Origin: Thermoplasmatota archaeon
GTDB lineage: Archaea; Thermoplasmatota; Thermoplasmata; Thermoplasmatales; GCA-001856825
Direction of reading: 5' to 3'
DNA: 64,000 nucleotides
NCBI GenBank assembly: GCA_023379555.1
Contig: JAMCQR010000054.1
Location: 1 to 64,000 of the forward strand
Part shown: piece after piece, positions 1 to 8,475 of the stretch
Position numbering within the stretch: position 1 is the first letter of the stretch
Layout of the letters: every line of letters starts with the position of its first letter
The notes under the pieces: model-generated
What the model was told of the DNA's origin: nothing
Databases searched by the model: none
The model's input: only the letters and a program-made list of their open reading frames with translations
Translations under genes and position numbers: made by a program

Positions 1-43
1 TCCTCAGTTCTTGCTCCATGGTGGTTTCGTAGGGATTCACCAT
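1..43 (-). CDS. N-terminus of a protein cut by the window edge
   Basis: A minus-strand frame starts with ATG at 43 and reads MVNPYETTMEQELR before it leaves the window. A TATA-like stretch (minus-strand gtttatac, about 64-71) lies roughly 25 nt upstream, which fits a leaderless archaeal start. Only 14 residues are visible, so no family can be assigned; the start is supported by promoter spacing only. Confidence 0.3.
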   Translation of the reverse strand, partial: MVNPYETTMEQELR

Positions 44-100
44 AGAAGTTATATGCCCTTCTACCGTATAAACGTTCCTATTTCTAACTTATTATACGAC

Positions 101-172
101 GCCCCGAACGGGATTTGAACCCGTGTCACGAGCTCGACAGACTCGTATGATAGGCCACTACACTATCGGGGC
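101..172 (-). tRNA. tRNA-Asp (GTC anticodon)
   Basis: The minus strand folds as a complete cloverleaf. The acceptor stem GCCCCGA pairs with the 3' strand TCGGGGC, the T-arm carries GGTTCAAATCC, and the anticodon stem CGAGT/GCTCG encloses the loop CTGTCGA with anticodon GTC. No intron is seen and CCA is not encoded. Confidence 0.95.
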
Positions 173-198
173 TTGATTCGCTAATTAACAGACCATAC

Positions 199-654
199 TT
201 AATCCTTTTTATGTCCTGGAAATAGTCTGTCGAGTGCATTCAACTCTCCCTCAAGTACATGTTCAACCCCTTTCTTTGTGAAGATGGACCAGATTCCCTT
301 AAGCCTCAAGTCACCAAGGAGGAGAATCCTGTCCTCCTTAACCTGAAATATCTGGTAACCCCCAAGTGGCCCTTTCCCATATCTGATAATTACAGAGAGG
401 TCATTCCTGTTTTTTTCTATAATCTCAATCTGTTTCTTCTTCCTGAAGGCCAGAACAGATTCTCTTTCATTATCGCCAATCTTTCTCACCGAGATGTGCC
501 CCTTCCATATTGAGGTATCGTCCATGCTCTCAGCAAGTTTTTGCCACGCATCGTTCCGTTGTTCATGTATCTTGAACTCCTTGTATATCTTCACATGTTG
601 GAGATTACTTTCAATATATTTTCGTTTCTCCCATGGAGTCCCTATCGAAACCAT
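199..654 (-). CDS. Small SRPBCC/START-like protein, function unknown
   Basis: 151 residues from the ATG at 654. A longer frame from 732 exists, but it would run under the divergent reductase promoter, so the internal Met is preferred. The profile (KEFKIHEQRNDAWQKLAE near the N-terminus, then SIWKGHISV, a long beta-rich middle with YGKGPLGGY, and a C-terminal helix GVEHVLEGELNALDRLF) resembles SRPBCC-fold lipid/polyketide-binding proteins of the CoxG or polyketide-cyclase kind, with a cavity of beta strands closed by a last long helix. That assignment rests on pattern only. It is divergent from the aldo/keto reductase gene, with about 60 nt between the starts. Confidence 0.6.
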   Translation of the reverse strand: MVSIGTPWEKRKYIESNLQHVKIYKEFKIHEQRNDAWQKLAESMDDTSIWKGHISVRKIGDNERESVLAFRKKKQIEIIEKNRNDLSVIIRYGKGPLGGYQIFQVKEDRILLLGDLRLKGIWSIFTKKGVEHVLEGELNALDRLFPGHKKD

Positions 655-713
655 GGTCAGAGCCTCCCAGTTCCGGTTCAAAATTCTTAAATTCAAATCT
701 ACCTTCCAAGGCA

Positions 714-1697
714 GTGGATGACCTTTTTTCAAAAAATGACCTGAGTTCCATAGGGATTGGCACCTGGCAGCTGGGGTTGAAAGGTTGGGGGAACGATTAT
801 GATGAAACTATGGCAATGGACGCTCTGAGACTTGCCTTGAGATCGGGCCTAAATTTCATAGATACTGCTGAGATATACGGCGCTGGAAAGTCTGAGAGTC
901 TCATTGGACAGGTAACAGTTACAGAAGAACGCAGGAAGATTTACATTGCCACGAAGGTGGCAGGTTTCAATGCAACTGCAAGGTCTGTTGAGAATAGTCT
1001 GAACGGCAGCCTCAAAAGACTTCAGACAGACTACATAGACCTCTATCAGGTACACTGGGAACCAAGCATATATACTGATCTGGAAGCACTCTTCAGGCAG
1101 CTCGAGAAACTTATGAAGGATGGAAGGATCAATCATCTGGGAGTTTCTAATTTTTCGAAGGGAATGCTGGCCAAGGCCTCAGAATACCTAGGAGACGCAA
1201 AAATAGAGAGCAATCAGATAAAGTTCAACCTGGTCGAGAGACCTCATACAGACTTATTGAGATACATGGAGGAGCACCGCATAAAGCTGATTGGATGGAG
1301 CCCACTGGGCCAGGGATTTCTGACTGGGAAATATGGATCAGGCAAGAGGCCATCAGGATACACCAGGAGGGTCAACAGGCTGTTCAGCAAGAGGAACCTT
1401 GCAAGGTGGGAACCTCTTCTGGAGACTCTGCGGAACATTTCCACGGAGAGGGACATTACTCCAACTCAGCTTGTTCTTGCATATGAAAGGGAACTGGGTG
1501 TATACCCAATTCCTGGTTTCAAGAACATCAAACAGGTAAATGAAATTGCAGGCTCCCTGAAAGTGGGGTTGACTCAGGAGGACAAGGATTTGATCATGAA
1601 AATTTGCGACCAAACAGGTGTATTTACGACCAGTGGAACCATGAGTCCCAGAATAATCCCTAACTTCATTGTAAAGATGATGTCACTTTTCATCTAA
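714..1697 (+). CDS. Aldo/keto reductase
   Basis: 327 residues from the GTG at 714. A longer frame opens with ATG at 633, but the GTG gives the usual family N-terminus (short lead, then IGIGTWQLG) and has a TATA-like AT-rich stretch (cttaaattc, about 684-692) 26 nt upstream. The (beta/alpha)8 NADPH-dependent reductase tetrad is visible: Asp and Tyr in DTAEIYG, Lys in ATKVAG, His in YQVHWEP. The conserved GVSNFSKG, WSPLGQGFLTGKYG and PIPGFKN segments are also present. Such enzymes reduce aldehydes or ketones; the substrate cannot be read from sequence. It stands alone before the HMG-CoA synthase operon. Confidence 0.93.
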   Translation: MDDLFSKNDLSSIGIGTWQLGLKGWGNDYDETMAMDALRLALRSGLNFIDTAEIYGAGKSESLIGQVTVTEERRKIYIATKVAGFNATARSVENSLNGSLKRLQTDYIDLYQVHWEPSIYTDLEALFRQLEKLMKDGRINHLGVSNFSKGMLAKASEYLGDAKIESNQIKFNLVERPHTDLLRYMEEHRIKLIGWSPLGQGFLTGKYGSGKRPSGYTRRVNRLFSKRNLARWEPLLETLRNISTERDITPTQLVLAYERELGVYPIPGFKNIKQVNEIAGSLKVGLTQEDKDLIMKICDQTGVFTTSGTMSPRIIPNFIVKMMSLFI

Positions 1698-1730
1698 TAG
1701 ACAATTGCTATTATTTGACATCGGCAAAGG

Positions 1731-1738
1731 CTAAATAG
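1731..1738 (+). promoter_or_regulatory. TATA box of the HMG-CoA synthase operon
   Basis: The sequence ctaaatag is centred about 28 nt before the ATG at 1764, which suggests a leaderless transcript starting at or near the start codon. An inverted repeat (AATAG, 7-nt gap, CTATT) just upstream around 1697-1713 may end the preceding reductase transcript. Confidence 0.5.
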
Positions 1739-1763
1739 GGCAGTCTATTCCTTCTCGATTAGA

Positions 1764-2810
1764 ATGAGTTCAATTGTGTCCTATGGTTCATATGTACCAA
1801 GGTTTAGGATAAAGGCAGAGGAAATTGCCAGGATTTGGGGAGAGAATCCTGAAAACATAAAAGGGGGGCTTATGATTTACAGCAAATCTGTACCGGGCCC
1901 TGACGAGGACGTCCTGACGATATCTGCGGAAGCTGCAAAGAACGCAATCAAAAGGTCTGGGATAGACAAGAGCACGATCGGAGCAATATTTGTTGGTTCA
2001 GAAAGCCATCCGTACGCCGTCAAACCTACTGCATCAATCCTTGTAGAGGCACTAGGATTGCCCAACAGCATTCATTCCGCAGACTACGAATTCGCTTGCA
2101 AGGCAGGAACTGCAGCGATGCAGAACGTAATGGGATTGGTTGATAGCGGGATGATCGAGAATGGATTGGCAATCGGGGCTGATACCTCTCAGGGAGCTCC
2201 GGGAGACGCTCTGGAATATTCGGCTTCTGCCGGTGGTACCGCTTACATCATAGGTAAGAAAGGTATTGCAGACATCAACAGAACCTACTCCTATACAACA
2301 GATACACCTGATTTCTGGAGAAGGGAGGGTGAGAAGTATCCCAGTCATGGAGGGAGATTCACGGGAGAACCCGCATATTTCAAGCACGTACTCATGGGAG
2401 CAAAGAAAATGATGGAAATGCAGAATACAAAGCCGACAGATTACGATTATGCGGTTTTCCACCAGCCAAATGGAAAATTCCCCACACGAGCTGCGAAGAT
2501 GCTGGGATTCAAGGAGGAACAGGTGAAGGATGGCCTGCTGACCCCAATCATCGGTAACACTTATTCTGCGTCAATGATGATTGGCTTGTCAGCAATACTG
2601 GAAAAAAGTGAACCGGGAGACAGAATCCTGGCGGTGGCATTTGGGAGCGGAGCAGGTTCAGACGCCTTTGACATCACAGTCAATGATTCAATAAGATCTT
2701 TCAATAAAAACGCTGCAACCGGCGTCATGGACCAGATAAACAGGCCGATCTGGGTTGACTATGCAAATTATGTAAAATACAGAGGCAAGATTTTAATGAG
2801 GGGTGAATGA
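1764..2810 (+). CDS. mvaS: Hydroxymethylglutaryl-CoA synthase (archaeal type)
   Basis: 348 residues. It condenses acetyl-CoA with acetoacetyl-CoA to HMG-CoA, the committed entry to the mevalonate route for archaeal isoprenoid lipids. It has the thiolase-like fold with the nucleophilic Cys in [12 protein letters not shown] (about residue 111) and a catalytic His in FHQPNGKFP (about residue 234). The length is that of the short archaeal enzyme rather than the bacterial or eukaryotic one. It is the first of three tightly packed genes with the thiolase and a zinc-ribbon OB-fold protein, the trio known in archaea to form a substrate-channelling complex in which acetoacetyl-CoA passes directly from thiolase to synthase. 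Confidence 0.95.
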   Translation: MSSIVSYGSYVPRFRIKAEEIARIWGENPENIKGGLMIYSKSVPGPDEDVLTISAEAAKNAIKRSGIDKSTIGAIFVGSESHPYAVKPTASILVEALGLPNSIHSADYEFACKAGTAAMQNVMGLVDSGMIENGLAIGADTSQGAPGDALEYSASAGGTAYIIGKKGIADINRTYSYTTDTPDFWRREGEKYPSHGGRFTGEPAYFKHVLMGAKKMMEMQNTKPTDYDYAVFHQPNGKFPTRAAKMLGFKEEQVKDGLLTPIIGNTYSASMMIGLSAILEKSEPGDRILAVAFGSGAGSDAFDITVNDSIRSFNKNAATGVMDQINRPIWVDYANYVKYRGKILMRGE

Positions 2811-2811
2811 G

Positions 2812-3969
2812 ATGAGGGACGTTTACGTCGTAGGAGTGGGTACCACCAGATATGGAGAATTGTGGGACCAGAGCCTGAGGGACCTGGCCTCTGAGGCTGG
2901 GCTGAGGGCTTTGGTGGATGCGGGATTGAAGGCAGAGGATATTGATGCCCTGTATGGTGCGAACACGAGTTCAGGCCAATTCATTGATCAAGAGCATATT
3001 GCTGCCCTGATATCCGATTACTCGGGGATCAGTGAACTCGGGATTCCTTCCATAAGGATTGAGGCAGGATCTGCAAGTGGCGGTGCGGCACTACACCAGG
3101 CATTTCTTGCGGTCAAATCAGGTCAATACGATACAATAGCGGTAGGAGGAGTTGAAAAGATGACTGACGTTCCTTCTGAAGTTGCAAATGAGATAATAGG
3201 CGGGTCTCTTGACGCAGAGTGGGAAACGTTCCTTGGTGCTACAGAGCCTTCTATAGCAGCGCTGATAGCTAGAAGGCATGAGTATGATCGGGGGGTCAAG
3301 CGTGAGAATTATGCGATTCTTCCCGTCATATCACACAAGCACGCATCGATGAATGAGACATCACACTTCAAGAATGTCATAAAGATAGATGACGTGATCA
3401 ATGCGAGTCTGGTTGCTGAGCCTCTTACGGTATACGATACGGCCCCAGTCAGCGACGGTGCTTCTGCAGTAATCATTACATCTGACAAGAAGAAGATCAA
3501 GAGTGCAAGTAACCCAATAAAAATAAAGTCCAGCTCAATGGCCAATGATTTCCTTTCGCTACACGACAGGAATAGAATAGATACGTTTAAGGCTGTAAAG
3601 AAAAGCACGTCAAAGGCACTGGAAGGGGCGGGTATAACTCTTGAAAAAGTTGATGGATTCGAGATACACGATTCTTACAGCATAGCAGGTCTTATTCAAC
3701 TGGAAGAGCTGTTTGGAAAGGAAGCTTTAAGAATGAGCGAGAACGGTGAGTACTACTATGATTCAAGCTGCCCAATCAACGTATCTGGGGGGCTCAAGGC
3801 GCACGGTAATCCATTAGGGGCGACCGGAGTTTACCAGGCAGTTGAAGCGACCATCCAGTTGAGGGGAAATGCGGGACTCAGGCAAGTCAAGGATTCCAGG
3901 AATTTCATGATCCACAATATGGGTGGATTGGGAACTACATCCGTCACCACAATACTGGGGGTGGAGTAA
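2812..3969 (+). CDS. Acetyl-CoA C-acetyltransferase (thiolase)
   Basis: 385 residues from the ATG at 2812. A GTG at 2803 is in frame, but a Shine-Dalgarno-like aggggtga (2798-2805) sits 6 nt before the ATG and decides the start. It condenses two acetyl-CoA to acetoacetyl-CoA for the upstream synthase. It is an SCP2-type archaeal thiolase: the nucleophile-region segment is RIEAGSASGGAALHQAF, where Ser replaces the usual CAS-type Cys context, and the C-terminal catalytic loop reads SGGLKAHGNPLGATG with the expected His. The start lies immediately after the mvaS stop, and its own stop abuts the next ATG, so the three genes are co-translated. Confidence 0.92.
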   Translation: MRDVYVVGVGTTRYGELWDQSLRDLASEAGLRALVDAGLKAEDIDALYGANTSSGQFIDQEHIAALISDYSGISELGIPSIRIEAGSASGGAALHQAFLAVKSGQYDTIAVGGVEKMTDVPSEVANEIIGGSLDAEWETFLGATEPSIAALIARRHEYDRGVKRENYAILPVISHKHASMNETSHFKNVIKIDDVINASLVAEPLTVYDTAPVSDGASAVIITSDKKKIKSASNPIKIKSSSMANDFLSLHDRNRIDTFKAVKKSTSKALEGAGITLEKVDGFEIHDSYSIAGLIQLEELFGKEALRMSENGEYYYDSSCPINVSGGLKAHGNPLGATGVYQAVEATIQLRGNAGLRQVKDSRNFMIHNMGGLGTTSVTTILGVE

Positions 3970-4371
3970 ATGAGCGAAGTCCCAAGATTCTGGAGAGAGG
4001 CCAAGCATAGATACAGGCTGGTCGGAACGAGATGCGAAAACTGCAATACCCTGTACTTCCCGCCAAGGGATATATGCCCAAAATGCAGAAGGGAGAGCGT
4101 GGGTAAAATGAGGGAGGAAGAGCTTTCAGGCGAGGGGGAGATATATTCCTTTACAATTGTGCATGATGGACTGGAGCAGTTCAAGCTTCAGGTCCCATAT
4201 GTGATGGCGTTAATCAAGACAAAGGAAGGGCCACTTGTGACAGGACAGATTGTCGACTGCGACCCTTCGGAGATCAAGATCGGCATGAACGTCAGGAGCG
4301 TGTTGAGAAAGGTTAGGACTGAGGGAAAAAGCGGAATATTGCAGTATGGATATAAATTTGAATTAAAATAA
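3970..4371 (+). CDS. Zinc-ribbon OB-fold (DUF35-type) partner of thiolase/HMG-CoA synthase
   Basis: 133 residues, with the ATG directly following the thiolase TAA. The N-terminus carries a rubredoxin-like zinc ribbon with two CxxC pairs (CENC and CPKC, about residues 18-38). An OB-fold beta-barrel follows (GEIYSFTIVHDG, VPYVMALIKTKEGP, GMNVRSVLRKV). Proteins of this family bridge thiolase and HMG-CoA synthase in the archaeal complex and help to shuttle CoA intermediates. The gene order mvaS-thiolase-DUF35 supports that role here. The length is normal for the family. Confidence 0.92.
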   Translation: MSEVPRFWREAKHRYRLVGTRCENCNTLYFPPRDICPKCRRESVGKMREEELSGEGEIYSFTIVHDGLEQFKLQVPYVMALIKTKEGPLVTGQIVDCDPSEIKIGMNVRSVLRKVRTEGKSGILQYGYKFELK

Positions 4372-4389
4372 ATTAATTTTCTATTTTTT

Positions 4390-5202
4390 TTAACTCACTG
4401 AGACTATCTGGACATAGAAATAAAGCGTTCTTCCGACAAGATACGAGTTATAGTTCAGATCGAAGAACCCATTCCCAACTGCACTGATATAGGCCCCATC
4501 CGGGAGCAAAGTTCCGTTTGCCACGCTGGTGTAATAGTTGATTGTGCTTGATGACCCAGAGCCCGTAATATTCTCGACTACAATGCTTAATCCTGTTATG
4601 TTTGCAAAAGGATAATACTGCCCACCAGACATTGGATTATTTTCTATGTACACGTCATTACCGTTATCGCTCAGGACGTTCACCTTCCACCCATAAATGG
4701 GACTAGTATAAGTTTCGCCAGCAGATGGATATGCCGAGAATAATTGATAGAACTGTTGAACAGTCATTTCCTGGTATACAGGTGCTGTGCCAGTACTGTT
4801 TTCCCTGTGGATCAGGCTGGTATTCATCAGCCCGTAGCCATTGGCTGGGGAGATAGATATAAGGCCTGTCTGCCCCTGCGCCATCCCTATTAGGCCATAA
4901 TCAAATCCTTTGATCATTTGGCCGCTTCCAACGGTATCGTTTAATGCGCTGAATGGTGGATGATACTTGAAGTCTGGAGCTTTGGGATATGTCACGTTGT
5001 TGTTGGCGATACTTTGCATGTTGGTATCGAAGACTACTGGCGTTCCGTTGATAAAAATGTAACCGTAGTAAAACAGAGATACCGTAGATCCATCTCTAAT
5101 GATTTTTTCTTTTGGTTCCAGATGATTACTCACTGAATAGGCTGCCGTTGGTACCGCTATTACCAGTACTATGAGTATGATGATTAATGTCTTCGGTTGC
5201 AT
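4390..5202 (-). CDS. Membrane-anchored FKBP-type peptidyl-prolyl isomerase
   Basis: 270 residues. An N-terminal hydrophobic segment (LIIILIVLVIAVPTAAYSV, about residues 5-23) should anchor it or export it to the outer face of the membrane. The FKBP core is visible as GSTVSLFYYGYIFINGTPVVFDTN, an insert, and VGSGQMIKGFDYGLIGMAQGQTG, followed by ISPANGYG. The last three quarters are longer than a minimal FKBP and probably hold a SlyD-like flap and a family-specific C-terminal domain. The likely role is folding of extracytoplasmic proteins. It is divergent from a transporter gene and convergent with the mevalonate operon. Confidence 0.85.
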   Translation of the reverse strand: MQPKTLIIILIVLVIAVPTAAYSVSNHLEPKEKIIRDGSTVSLFYYGYIFINGTPVVFDTNMQSIANNNVTYPKAPDFKYHPPFSALNDTVGSGQMIKGFDYGLIGMAQGQTGLISISPANGYGLMNTSLIHRENSTGTAPVYQEMTVQQFYQLFSAYPSAGETYTSPIYGWKVNVLSDNGNDVYIENNPMSGGQYYPFANITGLSIVVENITGSGSSSTINYYTSVANGTLLPDGAYISAVGNGFFDLNYNSYLVGRTLYFYVQIVSVS

Positions 5203-5284
5203 TCGAACTGAAACACTATTAGGAATAAAAAATTACGCATTATACTGGCAGAAAAGGTTATGCGATGACAGCATTTCGGTATCG

Positions 5285-6136
5285 ATGGATCGGAGACTTG
5301 CGTATGCCGGTCTTGTCTCTACTGCCTTCATATGGGGTGCAACGTTTCCAATCATAAAATATACCTTGCCCTATATCGACCCATTATCATTTCTGTTTTT
5401 CAGGTTCATAATAGCCTCAGCAGTTTTATTTCCATTTGTAATCAAGAAAATCACAAAGAAAAATGCAATATTTGGGACCGTGGTTGGTATACCACTTTTT
5501 GTGGGGTACGTTTCCCAGACGATAGGGTTGCAATTTACTTCCCCCTCAATGTCCGGTCTAATAACAGGTATATACGTGGTCCTGACCCCAGTATTTTCAA
5601 TTTTTGTGTTGAGAAGTGGTAGAGACCTAACCAAGATCTTGTTTGCTGCCATTGCCTTCTTCGGGATGGTCCTGATGACGGTGAATTCCACGTCAGGAGA
5701 ATTTTTCGGGAACATGCTGACCCTGATATGCGCCGTATCTTATGCATTCCAGATGGTTTACACTGAGAAGTTCCTGAAAGATGGAGACCCACTGGTATTC
5801 ACATTCTTTCAGCTTTTAGTGGTTGGTGCCTTAAGTCTCGTTTTCCATCCTTCTGCACTGCTGAGATTTTCATCGCTGGAAATTCCATACGTCGCTTTTT
5901 CCGTCGTCTTCAATGCAGTATTCGGCTCAGCAATTGCAATATGGATCATGAGTGCCTCAATAAAGAGAATAAGTGCTTACTTGTCTGCTTTGATCCTGAT
6001 TCTGGAGCCTGTATTTGCAGTGGCAGTATCAACGCTTCTGTTTCACAATTCCATTACAATTCCAATGATGATTGGAGGAACTATAATCATAGTCTCAATG
6101 ATACTTGCAATAAGGAGGGAAAACTCGAAAAGGTGA
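5285..6136 (+). CDS. EamA-family drug/metabolite (DMT) transporter
   Basis: 283 residues from the ATG at 5285. The open frame reaches back to 5171, but that part overlaps the divergent FKBP gene and is not hydrophobic. About ten membrane segments form two EamA repeats: the first starts AYAGLVSTAFIWGATFPIIKY with the typical Trp-Gly-x-x-Phe motif, and the second starts near LICAVSYAFQMVYTEKFLK. The C-terminal half ends in the hallmark LEPVFAVAVSTLLF. Such proteins export amino acids, metabolites or drugs; the substrate is not deducible. Confidence 0.88.
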   Translation: MDRRLAYAGLVSTAFIWGATFPIIKYTLPYIDPLSFLFFRFIIASAVLFPFVIKKITKKNAIFGTVVGIPLFVGYVSQTIGLQFTSPSMSGLITGIYVVLTPVFSIFVLRSGRDLTKILFAAIAFFGMVLMTVNSTSGEFFGNMLTLICAVSYAFQMVYTEKFLKDGDPLVFTFFQLLVVGALSLVFHPSALLRFSSLEIPYVAFSVVFNAVFGSAIAIWIMSASIKRISAYLSALILILEPVFAVAVSTLLFHNSITIPMMIGGTIIIVSMILAIRRENSKR

Positions 6137-6222
6137 GCCCAGGACTCTTGTCAGCATTACTGTGCAAATCGAAGGTACTGACTAGGACGTTCTCTGCTAT
6201 TCGAGATTTGGAACATTTGACA

Positions 6223-6699
6223 TCATTCCTTTGACTTCATTACTGCTCTGCTGTAAACTGCCTGACTTATTCTTTTAAGATTGGAAAATTTGTCCAGTGA
6301 GAAGCTATCCGAGAACCTTGGAATCCTGGAAAGGCGTATGTACATCGACATCAATCCCTCGATCTCTGCACCCGTTCTTATCAATGATGCAATAATGCCA
6401 TTACCTGATCGCAGAATCAAATCTGTTTCATCGTTATTTTCCAATCCATCGATCATCATCTTATCCAAAAATTCTGAATTTGGGGCTTTACTTTTGAATA
6501 GTATTGACGCAGAGAAGTCCGAAAGGTATTGAATCAACTCCATGTAATTGCCCTTCCACGCTGTGTCGACGTTAATAATCGAGCCAATGTCTGCCTGTAC
6601 GATGGTAAGAAGTCTGAAAAATTCCCAAACTCCGGAATCGTACTCTTCAGCTCCATTAGTTATGATGCAGTCGAATGTCGGGTATAGAACTTTTCCCAT
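6223..6699 (-). CDS. Conserved-looking hypothetical protein
   Basis: 158 residues, not recognised. It is mixed alpha/beta at the N-terminus (MGKVLYPTFDCIITNGAEEY) and mostly helical after residue 45. There is no membrane segment, signal peptide or metal motif. A Gly-rich turn SGNGIIASLIRTGAEIEG lies near residue 98. Codon use resembles the neighbouring core genes. It follows the ribosomal S10 gene on the same strand after about 100 nt, so it may be expressed separately. Confidence 0.6.
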   Translation of the reverse strand: MGKVLYPTFDCIITNGAEEYDSGVWEFFRLLTIVQADIGSIINVDTAWKGNYMELIQYLSDFSASILFKSKAPNSEFLDKMMIDGLENNDETDLILRSGNGIIASLIRTGAEIEGLMSMYIRLSRIPRFSDSFSLDKFSNLKRISQAVYSRAVMKSKE

Positions 6700-6800
6700 G
6701 ATTTATCCTTTATTCACCAGTATCGAAATCATAATACTTGTGTCAATATAAAAAAGAGGAAATTAATTGTTACAGAGGACCGAGTCTTAACCAGTATGCC

Positions 6801-7115
6801 CTAAGATTGCAATTTAACTTCAATGTTAATTCCGTCTGGCAATTGGATTCTCATTACCTGCCTGATCGTCCTCTCATCTGCATCGATGTAAATGAGCCTC
6901 CTGTGGACCCTCATCTCCCATCTGTCCCATGTCGCTGTTCCAGCGCCATTGGGGGCTTTCCTGATCGGGACAATCAATCTTTTTGTGGTGAGAGGAATGG
7001 GTCCCCTCATTTCAACTCCTGTTCTCGTTGCAAGGTCGTGAATCTCGTGGCAAACGCTATCTACTTTCTTTGAGTCCGTTCCTGAAAGAGATATTTTCAT
7101 TCTATAGGAGGCCAT
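6801..7115 (-). CDS. rps10: Ribosomal protein uS10
   Basis: 104 residues, the usual archaeal length. Family landmarks are [40 protein letters not shown] and [14 protein letters not shown]. It is a protein of the small-subunit head. It is the last gene of the str-type operon, 11 nt after the EF-1A stop, matching the archaeal order rps12-rps7-EF2-EF1A-rps10. Confidence 0.97.
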   Translation of the reverse strand: MASYRMKISLSGTDSKKVDSVCHEIHDLATRTGVEMRGPIPLTTKRLIVPIRKAPNGAGTATWDRWEMRVHRRLIYIDADERTIRQVMRIQLPDGINIEVKLQS

Positions 7116-7126
7116 TCATTATCACT

Positions 7127-8407
7127 TTACTGCGCTTTCTTTTCGAGATCAATGCACTGGCCTGCAGCAACAGTTTGACCCATATCTCTTACTGCAAATC
7201 TTGCCATTGGAGCAAACTCAGAAAGTTTTTCAATGACCATTGGTTTGGACGGAACAATCTTGACAATAGCTGCGTCACCAGTCTGGATGTGTGACGGGTG
7301 ATCTTCTTTTGTTGAGCCTAGTCTGGGATCTATTGTCTTTAGAATTTCTGTAATGGTACAGGCAACCTGTGCTGTATGAGCGTGGAAAACTGGTGTATAC
7401 CCTGGTGCGATCACTGAGGGGTGATTTAACACCACAATCTGCCCGGTAAAGCTCGACACGACTGTTGGCGGATTTGTGGAATGTCCCGCCACATCTCCCC
7501 TCCTGATATCTGTCTTGGCAATACCCCTTACGTTGAACCCAACGTTATCTCCAGGTTCAGCCTGCTGCATTTGTTCGTGATGCATTTCGATCGATTTTAC
7601 CTCTCCCGTCTTGTGTGAAGGCTCGAATATAATGTTGTCCCCGATCTTGAGTACTCCTGTCTCGACTCTTCCCACAGGTACAGTGCCTATTCCGGTGATA
7701 GAGTATACGTCCTGGATTGGGAGCCTTAACGGTTTGTCTGTCGGCTTTGCAGGGACTTGTAGTGAGTTGAACAATTCCAGCAGAGTAGGGCCAGTCCACC
7801 ACGGCATATTTGGGCTCTTCTTCATGATGTTGTCCCCCTTGTACCCAGATATTGGGATTATTGGTATGTTCTTATAACCAACAGATGCAAGTAACTGCTC
7901 AACCTGCTTCTTCACCTCTTCAAATCTTTTCTGTGAGTAAGCTGGTTGCGTTGCATCCATCTTGTTTACTCCCACTATTATCTGATTAACTCCAAGAGTC
8001 CTTGACAGAAAAACGTGTTCCCTTGTTTGAGCCATAACGCCCTCTCCGTCCCTTGCTGAGACGATGAGAAGAGCGGCGTCTGCCTGGCTAGTGCCTGTGA
8101 TCATGTTCTTGACAAAATCCCTGTGTCCAGGTGCGTCAATCAGCGTGAAATAGTATTTGTCAGTCTCAAATTTCCGGTGAGCAACATCAATAGTAACTCC
8201 TCTTTCCCTCTCTTCCTTCAATTTATCCATAACCCAAGCAAATTCAAAAGTAGCCTTTCCCTTTTCTTCTGCTTCCTTCCTGTACTCTTCAATAATATGA
8301 GCAGGTATTTCTCCGTGCTCGAATAATATCCTTCCTACACTTGTTGATTTACCATGGTCCACGTGTCCAATCGTAACCAGATTTAGATGCGGTTTCTGTG
8401 CTGCCAT
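7127..8407 (-). CDS. tuf: Elongation factor 1-alpha (aEF1A)
   Basis: 426 residues. It is the GTPase that delivers aminoacyl-tRNA to the ribosomal A site. The GTP-binding elements are GHVDHGKS (G1, about residue 13), GVTID in switch 1, DAPGHRDF (G3), NKMD (G4) and SGYKG near G5. Two beta-barrel domains follow ([29 protein letters not shown]). Minus-strand ggaggt lies 9 nt before the ATG as a Shine-Dalgarno site. Confidence 0.98.
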   Translation of the reverse strand: MAAQKPHLNLVTIGHVDHGKSTSVGRILFEHGEIPAHIIEEYRKEAEEKGKATFEFAWVMDKLKEERERGVTIDVAHRKFETDKYYFTLIDAPGHRDFVKNMITGTSQADAALLIVSARDGEGVMAQTREHVFLSRTLGVNQIIVGVNKMDATQPAYSQKRFEEVKKQVEQLLASVGYKNIPIIPISGYKGDNIMKKSPNMPWWTGPTLLELFNSLQVPAKPTDKPLRLPIQDVYSITGIGTVPVGRVETGVLKIGDNIIFEPSHKTGEVKSIEMHHEQMQQAEPGDNVGFNVRGIAKTDIRRGDVAGHSTNPPTVVSSFTGQIVVLNHPSVIAPGYTPVFHAHTAQVACTITEILKTIDPRLGSTKEDHPSHIQTGDAAIVKIVPSKPMVIEKLSEFAPMARFAVRDMGQTVAAGQCIDLEKKAQ

Positions 8408-8475
8408 CTTAATTTACCTCCATATACATGAGCTTACGCTTATTTTATTTCTATATATATCCTTATCGTTTTTTT